Assembly (NCBI RefSeq): GCF_016865445.1
Contig: NZ_AP024412.1
Coordinates: forward strand, 992,001-1,056,000
Direction: 5' to 3'
Length of the DNA stretch: 64,000 nucleotides
From: Mariniplasma anaerobium
GTDB taxonomy: Bacteria; Bacillota_I; Bacilli_A; Acholeplasmatales; Acholeplasmataceae
Shown: piece by piece, positions 8,608 to 18,537 of the stretch
How the letters are laid out: the number at the start of each line of letters is the position of its first letter
Position numbering within the stretch: position 1 is the stretch's first letter
Notes under the pieces: generated by a model
Database searches by the model: none
What the model saw: the letters and a program-made list of their open reading frames with translations, nothing else
What the model was told of the DNA's origin: nothing
Position numbers and translations under genes: made by a program

Positions 8608-10917
8608 TTATTTAAGCGCAATTTTAAAGACTTCATTCACATTTTCAACAGTTATGATTTCTAATGCTGATCTTACTTCTTCAGGAATGTCATCAATATC
8701 TTTTTCATTTTGTTTTGGAATTAAAATTGTCTTTAATCCACTTCTATGAGCAGCAATTGATTTTTCTCTTAAGCCACCAATAGGTAGTACATGTCCTCTT
8801 AATGTGATTTCACCAGTCATCCCAACTTCTTTTCTAACATATTTTTGTGTAGCAGCTGAGACAATTGCAGTTGCAATTGTAATACCTGCAGAAGGTCCAT
8901 CTTTAGGAACTGCTCCTTCAGGCACATGAATATGGAAATCATTTTCTTCAAATAATGAAGGATCTAAATTAAGATTTTTAGCGTTTGATTTAACAAATGA
9001 TAGAGCTGTTTGTGCTGATTCTTTCATCACATCGCCAAGTTTACCTGTTAAAACCAAATGGCCTTTACCCTTATAGTAAGTCACTTCAACTGGAAGTGTA
9101 TCTCCACCAAAGGCTGTATAAGCTAATCCAGTAGCAACACCAATTTGTTCTTTAGCATCTGCTAAATTATGAGTATACTTAGGTTTGCCAACATATGCTT
9201 CTAAAGCTTCATCATCAATATATATAGTTGAAATTTTCTTTAATAATATATCTTTAATACCTTTTCTAATCAAGGCCCCAATATATCTATTCAATTCACG
9301 CACACCAGCTTCTCTGGTGTAGTGTTGAATGATATGATATATCGCATCATCAGTAATTTCAAAATCTTTATCTTTAAGACCATGAGCCTTTAATTGTTTT
9401 TTAATTAAATGACGTCTAGCAATTTGGAATTTTTCATGTTCAGTATAACTAGATAATTCAACAATTTCCATACGGTCTCTTAAAGGCGCAGGTACGTTTT
9501 CTAAATAGTTTGCTGTTGTTATAAATAACACTTGTGATAAATCATAAGGTTCTTCTAAATAATGGTCACTAAAATTAGCATTTTGTTCAGGATCTAAAAC
9601 TTCAAGCATTGCAGATGCTGGATCCCCTTTGAAATCACTGCTCATCTTATCGATTTCATCGAGTAAGAAGACAGGGTTCATGGTCTTCGCATCTTTCATA
9701 CCTTTAATAATACGACCTGGCATAGCTCCAATATAGGTTCTTCTATGTCCTCTTATTTCTGATTCATCTCTGACACCACCTAAAGATTGTTTAACAAACT
9801 TACGATTAAGTGCTTCAGCTATTGATATAGCAAGTGATGTTTTACCAACACCAGGAGGACCAGCAAGACATAAAATTGTTTGTGGATTACGTTTTGTCAT
9901 AATCTTAACAGCTAAATATTCAATAATACGATCTTTAACTTTTTCTAAAGCGTAATGGTTTTCATCAAGTTTTTGTTGAACCTTTTTCAAATCATAATTA
10001 TCTTTACTTGATTTATGCCAAGGCAAATCAACTAGCAAATCAAGATAAGATTTAATAATTGATGATTCTGCCATTGCAGAAGGTGTAGATTGATATCTAG
10101 AAAGTTCAGCTAATGCTTTAACTTCAATGTTTTTAGGCATTTTAGCTTTCAAGATTTTAGTTCTTAGCTCATCAATTTCTTCTTCTTTTTTCGCTTTATC
10201 GCCCAATTCATTTTGAATGGCACGCATTTTTTCACGAAGATAATATTCTTTTTGATTTTCATCAATTGATTTTTTAATTTCTTCATTAATCTTTTGTTCT
10301 AATTCAACAATCATTTTTTGTTTGTTAATGTCTTCTAATAACATACGTAAACGTTTGTTTAAATCTAATTCTTCTAAATATCTGTATTTTTCTTGTTCGC
10401 TTATTTTTAGATAAAACGAAACCATATCACAAACTTTTTCGCTTGTAATACCATTTTGAATTTTTTCTAAGACTTGATTGTTAGGTAATAAAATTGTTTG
10501 CCCATATTTTGCGACTTCTTCAACTACCATTTTAACTAAAGTAACCTCTTTATCTTGATCACTCATGATAGTATCTTTTTCTTCATATTCAACCACATAG
10601 TATGGTTCAGTTATAAAATAATCTTTAACCTCAATACGGCTAAGAATAGATAGTTTAACTTTATATGCTTCATTTGGCAATTTTATTTTCATTTGAATCT
10701 TAGCTAAAACACCAAAAGATTCAATATCTTTTGTTGTTGGTTCTTCGATCAAAGGATTTTTTTGTACTAAGATGATTACATAAGATCCAAAATTCTTTTC
10801 AGCTTCTTCTACAGCCTTTAAAGATATCTTACGACCAACTTCAATTCTAAAATCATTATTAGGTACTGGAACAGTACCGCGTACGATGATTGCTGGAAGA
10901 CTTTTTGCTAGTTCCAT
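8608..10917 (-). CDS. lon: ATP-dependent protease Lon (LonA)
   Basis: 769-residue LonA: an N-terminal substrate-binding LON domain (begins [15 protein letters not shown]), a coiled-coil linker (about residues 185-260), the AAA+ module with Walker [12 protein letters not shown] (about 350) and Walker [11 protein letters not shown], and a C-terminal protease domain with the Ser/Lys dyad in [12 protein letters not shown] (Ser about 671) and [11 protein letters not shown] (Lys about 714). It degrades misfolded and regulatory proteins. The reading frame extends 15 codons further upstream, but only the ATG at 10917 has a Shine-Dalgarno (GAAGGAAGTG), and the extended -10 promoter at 10951 overlaps that upstream extension, so 10917 is the start. 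Confidence 0.97.
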   Translation of the reverse strand: MELAKSLPAIIVRGTVPVPNNDFRIEVGRKISLKAVEEAEKNFGSYVIILVQKNPLIEEPTTKDIESFGVLAKIQMKIKLPNEAYKVKLSILSRIEVKDYFITEPYYVVEYEEKDTIMSDQDKEVTLVKMVVEEVAKYGQTILLPNNQVLEKIQNGITSEKVCDMVSFYLKISEQEKYRYLEELDLNKRLRMLLEDINKQKMIVELEQKINEEIKKSIDENQKEYYLREKMRAIQNELGDKAKKEEEIDELRTKILKAKMPKNIEVKALAELSRYQSTPSAMAESSIIKSYLDLLVDLPWHKSSKDNYDLKKVQQKLDENHYALEKVKDRIIEYLAVKIMTKRNPQTILCLAGPPGVGKTSLAISIAEALNRKFVKQSLGGVRDESEIRGHRRTYIGAMPGRIIKGMKDAKTMNPVFLLDEIDKMSSDFKGDPASAMLEVLDPEQNANFSDHYLEEPYDLSQVLFITTANYLENVPAPLRDRMEIVELSSYTEHEKFQIARRHLIKKQLKAHGLKDKDFEITDDAIYHIIQHYTREAGVRELNRYIGALIRKGIKDILLKKISTIYIDDEALEAYVGKPKYTHNLADAKEQIGVATGLAYTAFGGDTLPVEVTYYKGKGHLVLTGKLGDVMKESAQTALSFVKSNAKNLNLDPSLFEENDFHIHVPEGAVPKDGPSAGITIATAIVSAATQKYVRKEVGMTGEITLRGHVLPIGGLREKSIAAHRSGLKTILIPKQNEKDIDDIPEEVRSALEIITVENVNEVFKIALK

Positions 10918-10950
10918 ATATTTCACTTCCTTCTTTTTATGTTCATAATT

Positions 10951-10978
10951 ATTATAGCACATTTACCAATATTTGCAA
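10951..10978 (-). promoter_or_regulatory. lon promoter
   Basis: -35 TTGCAA (10973-10978), 16-base spacer, -10 TATAAT (10951-10956) with the extended motif TGC directly before it. I see no CIRCE (TTAGCACTC-N9-GAGTGCTAA) or CtsR-type heptad repeat, so heat control is not evident from sequence. Confidence 0.8.
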
Positions 10979-11010
10979 TCAATATGACTGAGTGCCAATT
11001 CCTTTTATTA

Positions 11011-11040
11011 AAGAAAAGGGAAAACTTAGGTTTCCCCTTT
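11011..11040 (-). terminator. Terminator after tig
   Basis: Minus-strand stem AAAGGGGAAAC / GTTTTCCCTTT with loop CTAA and a T-rich tail TTTTCTTT, 5 bases after the trigger-factor stop codon. It separates tig from the lon promoter. Confidence 0.85.
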
Positions 11041-11045
11041 ATATT

Positions 11046-12326
11046 TTATACTTTTTTAGCGTTATCTACAACAAATAAATATGCTTTATTGACAATAACA
11101 TCTTTTTCTAAGATATTAGTAGGAATATATTTCTTGATTTCATCAACTGCCATCTTATATTGTTCTGCTAGCTCTACATATTTTACTTCTAGTTCTTCTT
11201 TGGTTGCTTTAATACCTTCTAATTTAGCGATTTCTTCAATAACTAATGTAGTTTTTACTCTTTTTTCTGATTCAACTTTAACTTGAACGTCAAATTGTTC
11301 AGGAGTGATACCGTTCATTTGTAAGAACATATCATATTCTAGACCATATTGTTTAGCTTGATTTGCGATATTTTCTTTATATTGTTTGATTTCATCTTCA
11401 ACCATAACTTCAGGAACATCTAGCTCAGCTGCATTTACTACTTTTTCGATAATTTCTGATGTCATTGTTTGTTCTGCTTGAGTTTTCTTAGCTGCTTCTA
11501 ATTCTTCTCTTGTTGTCTTTGTTAATTCTTCAACAGTCTTAACGCCTTCTTTTTCAAGACTTACAACAAATTCATCATTTAATTCAGGTAAGTTTTTGGT
11601 TTTAATTTCGTGAAGTGTAACTTTAAATGTAACTTCTTTACCTGCTAAGTTATCAGCTTGATAGTTTTCAGGGAAAGTTACTTTTAAATCTTTTTTCTCT
11701 CCTGATTTTAAACCAACCATTTGGTCTTCAAATCCAGGAATGAATTGGTTAGAACCAATTTCTAATTGATAGTTTTCAGCTTTTCCGCCTTCAAAAGGTT
11801 CGTTATCAAGGTATCCATCAAAATCAAAGATTGCTGTATCTCCAAGTTCTAATGCGCCTTCTTTTAATTCTAGTTCTGCTTTTTGTCCTAAAAGATTTTT
11901 GATTTCTTTATCTACATCAGCATCACTTACTGTTATGTCAATATTTTTAACTTCTATGTTTTTGTATTCGCCTAATTTTACATCAGGTTTAACAGGTGCT
12001 TCTAATGATACTTCAAATGGTTCGCCAATCTTGATTTTTGCAAAATCAACATCGACATCAGGTTGACCTACGATTTCATAATCAGGATGAGCTTGTGCTT
12101 CATGATATTTATGATGTAATACATGATTGATCGCATCTTCATATAATGATTCAATTCCAAATTTTGTTTCATAAATATTTCTTGGTACATGACCTTTTCT
12201 AAATCCTTTTACTTCTACATCTTTTTGAACTGTATCAAACGCATGGCTTAATCCATGTTCAAATTCTTCTGGTGTAACTTCAAATGTGTATTTCACACGG
12301 TTTGTTGCTAATTTTTCTACTTTCAT
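11046..12326 (-). CDS. tig: Trigger factor
   Basis: 426-residue ribosome-bound chaperone and peptidyl-prolyl isomerase. The N-terminal ribosome-binding domain carries the signature GFRKGHVPRNIYE (residues about 41-53, consensus GFRxGxxP). The FKBP-type PPIase domain (about 160-245) includes FDFDGYLDNEPFEGG and FIPGFEDQMVGLKSGE. The C-terminal helical domain ends with KKYIPTNILEKDVIVNKAY. The RBS is AAAGGAG upstream of the ATG at 12326. It is a single-gene unit with its own terminator, upstream of lon, a common Firmicutes neighbourhood for protein-quality genes. Confidence 0.97.
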   Translation of the reverse strand: MKVEKLATNRVKYTFEVTPEEFEHGLSHAFDTVQKDVEVKGFRKGHVPRNIYETKFGIESLYEDAINHVLHHKYHEAQAHPDYEIVGQPDVDVDFAKIKIGEPFEVSLEAPVKPDVKLGEYKNIEVKNIDITVSDADVDKEIKNLLGQKAELELKEGALELGDTAIFDFDGYLDNEPFEGGKAENYQLEIGSNQFIPGFEDQMVGLKSGEKKDLKVTFPENYQADNLAGKEVTFKVTLHEIKTKNLPELNDEFVVSLEKEGVKTVEELTKTTREELEAAKKTQAEQTMTSEIIEKVVNAAELDVPEVMVEDEIKQYKENIANQAKQYGLEYDMFLQMNGITPEQFDVQVKVESEKRVKTTLVIEEIAKLEGIKATKEELEVKYVELAEQYKMAVDEIKKYIPTNILEKDVIVNKAYLFVVDNAKKV

Positions 12327-12425
12327 GTTATAAACTCCTTTTAAATATTTTTTATGTTTACATGTTTGTCAAACCTTATTTATTATAACATATATTCTAT
12401 TATAAGAAAGTAATTTGGTTATATA

Positions 12426-12454
12426 TTGCACAATTTCACAAATTGAGATACAAT
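12426..12454 (+). promoter_or_regulatory. Promoter for the 12484 gene
   Basis: -35 TTGCAC (12426-12431) and -10 TACAAT (12449-12454) with an exact 17-base spacer, followed by the Shine-Dalgarno GGAGG at 12470 and the ATG at 12484. It is divergent from tig. Confidence 0.82.
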
Positions 12455-12483
12455 ATTAATAAGTTAATGGAGGATTTAATACT

Positions 12484-13602
12484 ATGATTACAATTAAAGA
12501 AGTAAATAATTTTGTTGATTCAATTCGTTTTACTGAGTTTCCTAATAAATTATATAAAAAAGTTGAGGCCTTTGTTCCAGCACTTTCAATAGATGAAAGA
12601 AACGTATTTAATAAAAAAACAAATCCAGTTCATGAATACTGTGATTCAATTCGTTTTCTTGCATATAATGATGGTAAGCTTGTAGGACGTATTGCAGGTA
12701 TCATCAATCATAAGCTTAATAAAGCTTTTGATAAAAAGGAAGTTAGATTTTCAAGAATTGATATGATTGATGACATAGAAGTTACAAAAGCATTGATCAA
12801 ATCAGTCCAAGACTGGGGTACCAAAGAAGGCATGACTGATATCATCGGTCCGATTGGCTTTACCGATCTTGATCGTCAAGGCTTATTAGTTGAAGGTTTT
12901 GATCAACTTAATATGTTTATAACTGTTTATAATCATCCTTACTATAAGGAACACCTTGAACAATTAGGATTTGAAAAAGATGTTGACTGGGTTGAAAAAC
13001 AAATCATGTGGCCAACTGAAGTATCTGATAAAGTTAAACGTGGTGCAGAAATAGCTAGAAAACGCTATGGTTATCGTTTAATTAAAGTTAAAAAGAAAAA
13101 AGAATTGTTCAAATACATTTATGAAGCATTTGCAATGTATAATGTAGCATTTGAAGAATTATATGGCTTCTTTCCAATCACTGATAAAGTCATGGATTAT
13201 TATATTAAACAAATGATCATGATTGTTCAATTAGAATATATCTGGTTTGTTTTAGACAAAGAAGATAAAATAGTAGGCTTTACAGTCATTATGCCAAGTT
13301 TAGCCAAAGTCAATAAAAAGAATAATGGTCACTTGTTTCCATTTGGCATCTTTAGATTACTTAGAGGTCTGAAAAAATATGATGTTATTGATCTATATTT
13401 CATTGCAGTTGATCCAAAACATCAAGGACATGGTATCATTGCATTAATGTTTGAAGATGGTATTATAACAGGCGCAAAACATGGTGTTAAATTTGCTGAA
13501 AGTGGACCTGAACTTGAAGAAAATATTGCAATTCAAAATCAATGGAAATCATTTGATTTTAATGAACATAAACGTAGACGTTGTTATAAAAAGAAAATCT
13601 AG
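12484..13602 (+). CDS. GNAT-fold protein, function unknown
   Basis: 372-residue protein of a conserved family with no assigned substrate. Two parts resemble GNAT acetyltransferase folds: an N-terminal part with IRFLAYNDGKLVGRIAGII (about residues 56-74), and a C-terminal part with DLYFIAVDPKHQGHGIIA (about 301-318), where QGHG fits the acetyl-CoA binding Q/R-x-x-G-x-G/A loop. This makes a single-chain tandem GNAT likely, with the C-terminal domain keeping the cofactor loop. It has no signal peptide or membrane segments. It is transcribed alone from its own promoter and ends in a terminator overlapping its stop codon. Confidence 0.72.
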   Translation: MITIKEVNNFVDSIRFTEFPNKLYKKVEAFVPALSIDERNVFNKKTNPVHEYCDSIRFLAYNDGKLVGRIAGIINHKLNKAFDKKEVRFSRIDMIDDIEVTKALIKSVQDWGTKEGMTDIIGPIGFTDLDRQGLLVEGFDQLNMFITVYNHPYYKEHLEQLGFEKDVDWVEKQIMWPTEVSDKVKRGAEIARKRYGYRLIKVKKKKELFKYIYEAFAMYNVAFEELYGFFPITDKVMDYYIKQMIMIVQLEYIWFVLDKEDKIVGFTVIMPSLAKVNKKNNGHLFPFGIFRLLRGLKKYDVIDLYFIAVDPKHQGHGIIALMFEDGIITGAKHGVKFAESGPELEENIAIQNQWKSFDFNEHKRRRCYKKKI

Positions 13603-13622
13603 GAATTTCCTAGATTTTTTTT
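13595..13622 (+). terminator. Terminator overlapping the stop codon
   Basis: Stem AAATCTAGG / CCTAGATTT followed by TTTTTT. The TAG stop of the preceding gene (13600-13602) forms part of the 5' arm. Confidence 0.92.
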
Positions 13623-13689
13623 ATGTGAAAACAATAAATTTAAATATGTATGGTAAAATAGTTTAAACGACAGATAAGGAAATAATACT

Positions 13690-15402
13690 ATGAAAAGATT
13701 CCATTTAACAGATAGATATGCGCTCATCAATTTCAATGCATCCCTTTGTGATAACGAGATACAAATCGTTTCATCAAAGAGTTTTGAAATGGTGCTAGCT
13801 CAATACATAAGAAAACTTAGATCAGAAAAAGATATCATTATGCTGCAATTTAAAGGGGTATCTATCCCTATGATTCATGATGCATATAAACTCTTGTTGA
13901 TTTATGATTATTTAGATATAGACAAGAAAAATCCAGCCTTAACACCTCTTTTAAATAAACGAGATGCTTTTTATCGTTTTACCGAAAGTTTTTATGACCA
14001 TTGGAGAAAACTTGAACGTTTTGGTATGGTTCTAGCAAATAAACGCTATACCAACCAGTCTCATGCAAATCTATTGATCAATGAATCAGATCAATTCAAT
14101 CAACGTATCTTAAATCTTTATAGAACAATCACACAAAACATATTGGGAAAACAATTTTATACATTAAGACAACTTCCAGCTGGCATAAACGCAAATCTTG
14201 CGTTAATGCCTCATAAGTTTAGCGATCATCCAACTTATCATAATCTCCAAAATGTAAATTACATTCAAGAGATACTAACTAGACCTCCATTTATTATTTA
14301 CTCAAAATCAAATAAACGTGAAGGACTATTTAGAGAAGTTCATGAAAATCCACTTGATCATATTGAAATTAATAAACTTCACTATATAACTTATCCTATT
14401 AAAGTGGGTAAACTTATAGCATTCGTATATATTCATAGAGATTTTCTTCATCATGGGATTGCCTTAAGTAATTTATTCGAACCTGCTTCTTTTAAAGATT
14501 ATGAACATAAAAAACCTGATCTTCTTTATATCTATGGCGTTAGAGAAAATGAATTTGATTGCACATACTATAAAGATTTAGGAGAAAATATATATATTGG
14601 AGTTGTTTCTAGATCAGATAAAAATGATTATTTTGGATATATGAAAAAAATGTTATTAACACTACATAACATTCATTCCATTGATCATAAAAATCTACCC
14701 ATCCATGGAGCAATGGTTAACATCTTATTAAAAAATGGAAAAGAAAAAAATGTAGTTGTTATCGGTGATAGTGGTGCAGGTAAATCAGAAACACTAGAAG
14801 CTCTAAGAGTCATAGGTAGGGACTATATTAAAGATATGCGAGTTGTTTTTGATGATATGGGAACATTCTTTATTAAAAACAAAAAGATTTATGCACGAGG
14901 AACAGAAACTGGAGCATTTGTTCGCTTAGATGATCTTGATGCAGGATATGCCTATCAAGAAATGGATCGTGCAATATTTTTTAATCCAGATCAATTAAAT
15001 GCCCGAGTGATTCTACCAGTAAGTACTTATGATTTCATCATTAAAGATCATAGCGTAGATTTTCTGTTTTACGCAAACAATTATATAGATACAAATGATG
15101 GTATCACATATTTTGATGATATCAATGATGCACTTAAAACCTTTAAAGAAGGCAAAAGATTTGCTAAAGGAACAACTGCAGAAATTGGATTGGTTAAAAG
15201 TTATTTCGCAAATCCTTTTGGACCTGTACAACAGGAACAAATGTGTGATCTATTAATTGATAACATGTTTAAAATCTTATATACGCATCATATTACAGTC
15301 GGTGAAATTTATACAAGACTTGCTATCAAAGGTAAAGCGATGAATGGTCCACAAGAGGCTGCTAAAAAATTATTACAACTTATCACTAAAGATGCATCTT
15401 AA
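13690..15402 (+). CDS. PEP-carboxykinase-like P-loop protein, role unknown
   Basis: 570-residue cytosolic protein. The C-terminal third resembles the nucleotide-binding domain of ATP-type PEP carboxykinase / HPr kinase: Walker A GDSGAGKSETLEAL (about residues 358-371), a metal-binding pair in VVFDDMG (about 389), then GTETGAFVRLDDL and RVILPVSTYDF, in an order that recalls the kinase-1a, kinase-2 and strand arrangement of PEPCK. The N-terminal 340 residues match nothing I recognise, and the oxaloacetate-binding motifs of true PEPCK are not apparent. A kinase or ATP-sensing role is therefore more likely than gluconeogenesis. A weak extended -10 (TGGTAAAAT, about 13651) and RBS AAGGAAA precede it. 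Confidence 0.6.
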   Translation: MKRFHLTDRYALINFNASLCDNEIQIVSSKSFEMVLAQYIRKLRSEKDIIMLQFKGVSIPMIHDAYKLLLIYDYLDIDKKNPALTPLLNKRDAFYRFTESFYDHWRKLERFGMVLANKRYTNQSHANLLINESDQFNQRILNLYRTITQNILGKQFYTLRQLPAGINANLALMPHKFSDHPTYHNLQNVNYIQEILTRPPFIIYSKSNKREGLFREVHENPLDHIEINKLHYITYPIKVGKLIAFVYIHRDFLHHGIALSNLFEPASFKDYEHKKPDLLYIYGVRENEFDCTYYKDLGENIYIGVVSRSDKNDYFGYMKKMLLTLHNIHSIDHKNLPIHGAMVNILLKNGKEKNVVVIGDSGAGKSETLEALRVIGRDYIKDMRVVFDDMGTFFIKNKKIYARGTETGAFVRLDDLDAGYAYQEMDRAIFFNPDQLNARVILPVSTYDFIIKDHSVDFLFYANNYIDTNDGITYFDDINDALKTFKEGKRFAKGTTAEIGLVKSYFANPFGPVQQEQMCDLLIDNMFKILYTHHITVGEIYTRLAIKGKAMNGPQEAAKKLLQLITKDAS

Positions 15403-15415
15403 TGCATCTTTTTCC
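15390..15415 (+). terminator. Terminator overlapping the stop codon
   Basis: Stem AGATGCAT / ATGCATCT with loop CTTA and a tail TTTTTCC. The TAA stop (15400-15402) lies in the loop and the start of the 3' arm. Confidence 0.8.
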
Positions 15416-15470
15416 TTTTAAAAAAGGGCTAAACATATTATAATGGGTGTATACATCTTTGGAGGTAGAC

Positions 15471-16859
15471 ATGAAACATATCGAACGCTTTTTAAATAGT
15501 GGTGTTTATATCGCACTTATTTTTGCGATTACATTGATATCTTGGTCATTTTATCAAGAAACGCCCCCACATATATTTAATCTTTATAACATCATTGGCT
15601 TATTTGTTTTAGTAGCTTTGATGTTTTTAATATTAGTTTTCTTTGAAAACACACTATATATAGCTCCTATTTTGATATCATTTTTATTTATTGTTAATAA
15701 AAGTGATATGAATTTTGATACAACTACATCTGTCGGATGGGTATACATCGCACTAGCTTTAGTATTTTTAGGCCCTCTCATTCATTATCTTAGATATAAG
15801 CCTAAAATAAAAAAGGGCCATTTCACTCTAGGTCTTTTGTTAATCGCAATATCCTATGTATTATCTCTTTTATTCATTCCTTTTGAAATCAACTCTATAC
15901 CTGTTTCATTATTAGGCTTTGTTTATCTAGGGTTTTACATCTTTTTACTATCTACAGCTAAAGCAAACATTGATTATATTTTTAAGATTATGATCTTTGT
16001 AAATATCTTATTAACTGCTCAAGTTGGACTTTATCTTTATAGAGGCTATATTGCTAATCCAGACCTAGCATTTGTTGATAGATTATTTGCTGGATGGGGA
16101 AGAAATCTTGGATGGGCAAATGTAAACGATATGTGTTTTTATATCGCTCTAACATTTCCTTCTTATCTATATTTTATTTATAAAAAACCATATCACATGT
16201 ATTTATGGATCGTCATGATTATTCCTGTTATCTTTGTATTCTTAACAGAATCAAGAGGCGGTTTAATAGGATTTGCGATAAGTTTTATTGGTATTATAGC
16301 CTTTAATCTCATTAAAGGACATGTCATGCAGCTAATTCAGATGCTCGTCTTTTTAACAGTCATTGGTATTATCTTTTATATTTATCAAGAAGCTGCGATT
16401 AAATGGTGGGACAGATTTATGTTATCCTTTGGAGAAGACTTAAATGACTTTAGTTCTAATAGAATTGAAATCTATCAACAAGGTCTAACCGTTTTTAAAG
16501 CACATCCGCTCTTTGGTGGAGGTTGGTTATCACTTCAACAGTTAAATCCTGGCACAAGGCTATTTATGTATCATTCTACACTGGTTCAAGCATTAGCTGC
16601 AATGGGTATCTTTGGACTATTTGCATTACTCGTTCATTTCTTTCAAGTTGCAACATTCTTCTTTAAAAACATTACATTAGAAAAATCATTGTTTATCATA
16701 GGATATGGTGCAGCTCAAATACATGGACTTATTGATAATGTGCAATATGCAGTTCCTTTCTCACTTTTAATGGTAATTATATTTGCACTATGGGAAACAA
16801 GTGAAAAGAAAACTATATTTGATATTAAAGATCATAGATATATTTCCAGTCAAACATAA
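15471..16859 (+). CDS. O-antigen ligase / polymerase-like membrane protein
   Basis: 462-residue integral membrane protein with about 11-12 hydrophobic helices. The Wzy_C-like signature lies in the C-terminal half: LTESRGGLIGFAISFIG (a conserved Arg after the Ser), followed by the periplasmic-loop-type sequence FKAHPLFGGGW and later MYHSTLVQALAAMGIFG, typical of O-antigen ligase/polymerase family proteins. It would join or polymerise lipid-linked glycans at the outer face of the membrane. The ATG at 15471 is chosen because TTGGAGG sits 6 bases upstream; an in-frame GTG at 15447 has no RBS. A TATAAT at about 15437 may be the -10. The gene stands apart from the other glycan genes on this strand. 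Confidence 0.75.
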   Translation: MKHIERFLNSGVYIALIFAITLISWSFYQETPPHIFNLYNIIGLFVLVALMFLILVFFENTLYIAPILISFLFIVNKSDMNFDTTTSVGWVYIALALVFLGPLIHYLRYKPKIKKGHFTLGLLLIAISYVLSLLFIPFEINSIPVSLLGFVYLGFYIFLLSTAKANIDYIFKIMIFVNILLTAQVGLYLYRGYIANPDLAFVDRLFAGWGRNLGWANVNDMCFYIALTFPSYLYFIYKKPYHMYLWIVMIIPVIFVFLTESRGGLIGFAISFIGIIAFNLIKGHVMQLIQMLVFLTVIGIIFYIYQEAAIKWWDRFMLSFGEDLNDFSSNRIEIYQQGLTVFKAHPLFGGGWLSLQQLNPGTRLFMYHSTLVQALAAMGIFGLFALLVHFFQVATFFFKNITLEKSLFIIGYGAAQIHGLIDNVQYAVPFSLLMVIIFALWETSEKKTIFDIKDHRYISSQT

Positions 16860-16865
16860 ATAAAT

Positions 16866-16902
16866 AGGAACTTCTATCAAAGATAGAAATTCCTTTTTTT
16901 TA
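16866..16902 (+). terminator. Terminator, probably bidirectional
   Basis: Stem AGGAACTTCTATC / ATAGAAATTCCT (one mismatch) with loop AAAG, followed on the plus strand by TTTTTTTATTT. On the minus strand the preceding A-rich run and following TATTTATTT could also stop the EAL gene, whose stop codon is at 16900. Confidence 0.82.
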
Positions 16903-18525
16903 TTTATAATTTGCAATTAAGTAATTTGTGATTGTTATTTCTTTTTCTGGTCTCATAAAATAATACCCTTGAGCAGTATGACATCCATAAGATTCTAACA
17001 AATCTGCTGTCTCTTTATCTTCTATACCTTCTATTAAGACCTCATAGCCTAATTGAAGAGCTAGTGCAATAGTTGCTCTAACAATGGCTTGGGTTGTTTG
17101 AGAAATTAGAATTTGACTGGTAAAGAATTTATCAATTTTTATCGTATGAATTGGAAACTGTGCAAGATACGCTAGTGATGAATATCCTTTACCAAAATCA
17201 TCAATGACTATCTTAAATCCAAATTTAGCAAATTTTTCTAATATAGACTTACTTAATTCTGGTTTTTCCATTAAAACTGTTTCAGTAACTTCTAATTTAA
17301 CCATATGAGGGGAAATATCAAATGTTCTAAATATAGAAATCATATTTTTATAAAAACTCATATCATAAAGATTTTTTGTGGAAATATTAATAGATATAGG
17401 GATTTCAATCCCTTTTTCTTTAAGATCTTGGTGAAATTTTAATGCTTTTCTAAAAATTTCTTCTGTCATTATGTGAACTAAAGATGTCTGTTCAATAGCA
17501 GGAATAAAATCATCTGGATAAATCATTTTCTTTATTGGATGATACCATCTAACTAACGCTTCTAATCCAATAGGTTTTCTAGTTTTTAAATCAATTTTTG
17601 GTTGATAAACCAAGAATATTTGATTTGTTTTTAAGCTTTCTTCAAATTCACTTAAAAGTTCATATTCATATTTCTTACGTGTTTCCACGTTTTTAAATTT
17701 TGTATATAATATATGTTTTTCTAAAGCTTCATTAGCTGCAATATCAGTATTTGTGAAATATGAAGAAACTTCTTGATGTTGTTCAATTCTTATTTGATGA
17801 AAACCTAGGCCAAAATCAACAAAAAATTTATATGCGTCAACATGATTAATCCCTTTAATGAGTTTTGAAATTTGTTCAATTTGATCTTCATAACGTTCAC
17901 ATAAAACAATAAGCCAAATTTTATTTAACTGAGGATGAATCACAACAGATTTTGTATCAAATTTAAGAAACTTTTCTTCTAAGATTTGTAAATAATTATA
18001 ATAAGTTTTATAACCTGCAATATCACATATCGTCTGATGATTTGAAATAATCATTGACATAATCATATAATTCTTTTCAAGGTCAAATGGTATTTCTTTT
18101 AAATAATTAATATTGTATAAAGATGATTCAGTATTTACAGTCATCAATGTTTCAATTCTTTCGTTAACATACCGATAGTTTTTAGAAAAATAACCACTCA
18201 TCAATCCAACTATAACCATCATGACTAATCTAAAGAACCAGTCAGAAAAGAGTTGAGCATCTCCTGTTACTAAATCATATGGCATCAAAGGTCCAACTAA
18301 TATGCCTGCAATAATGGCTGTAACAAAACCATACACTCCACCTAATATGCCACCAGCAAAAACAATAGCAATATACATTACATGTGTATGTGCTAAATGG
18401 TTATTATCTAGTGCTAGAATATAAAAGTAAAAAACTATCAGCATAAAAACCGTAAAGATTGCTGATAAAATTTTGTAATTTTTCTTAATCCATGCAATAA
18501 ATTTATCAAATGTGATTTGTCTCAT
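16900..18525 (-). CDS. Membrane EAL-domain protein, probable c-di-GMP phosphodiesterase
   Basis: 541 residues. About six hydrophobic helices fill the first 130 residues, followed by a region (about 135-280) in the position of a GGDEF domain but without the GGDEF motif, then a complete EAL domain (about 295-540). EAL motifs are intact: GLEALVRW (about 323), SINISTKNL, KLEVTETVL, IDDFGKGYSSLAYL (the DDFG metal pair), TIKIDKFF, EGIED and AQGYYFMRP. Catalytic c-di-GMP hydrolysis is therefore likely. RBS AAAGG precedes the ATG at 18525, which lies 12 bases after the ilvE stop, so it is co-transcribed with ilvE. No active GGDEF enzyme is seen in this window to make its substrate. Confidence 0.88.
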   Translation of the reverse strand: MRQITFDKFIAWIKKNYKILSAIFTVFMLIVFYFYILALDNNHLAHTHVMYIAIVFAGGILGGVYGFVTAIIAGILVGPLMPYDLVTGDAQLFSDWFFRLVMMVIVGLMSGYFSKNYRYVNERIETLMTVNTESSLYNINYLKEIPFDLEKNYMIMSMIISNHQTICDIAGYKTYYNYLQILEEKFLKFDTKSVVIHPQLNKIWLIVLCERYEDQIEQISKLIKGINHVDAYKFFVDFGLGFHQIRIEQHQEVSSYFTNTDIAANEALEKHILYTKFKNVETRKKYEYELLSEFEESLKTNQIFLVYQPKIDLKTRKPIGLEALVRWYHPIKKMIYPDDFIPAIEQTSLVHIMTEEIFRKALKFHQDLKEKGIEIPISINISTKNLYDMSFYKNMISIFRTFDISPHMVKLEVTETVLMEKPELSKSILEKFAKFGFKIVIDDFGKGYSSLAYLAQFPIHTIKIDKFFTSQILISQTTQAIVRATIALALQLGYEVLIEGIEDKETADLLESYGCHTAQGYYFMRPEKEITITNYLIANYK

Positions 18526-18537
18526 AGAAAAACCTTT

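Noticed and set aside
10939-11286. Plus-strand frame across the lon promoter and tig end
   Set aside because: It is antisense to tig and crosses the tig terminator and lon promoter, with no RBS.
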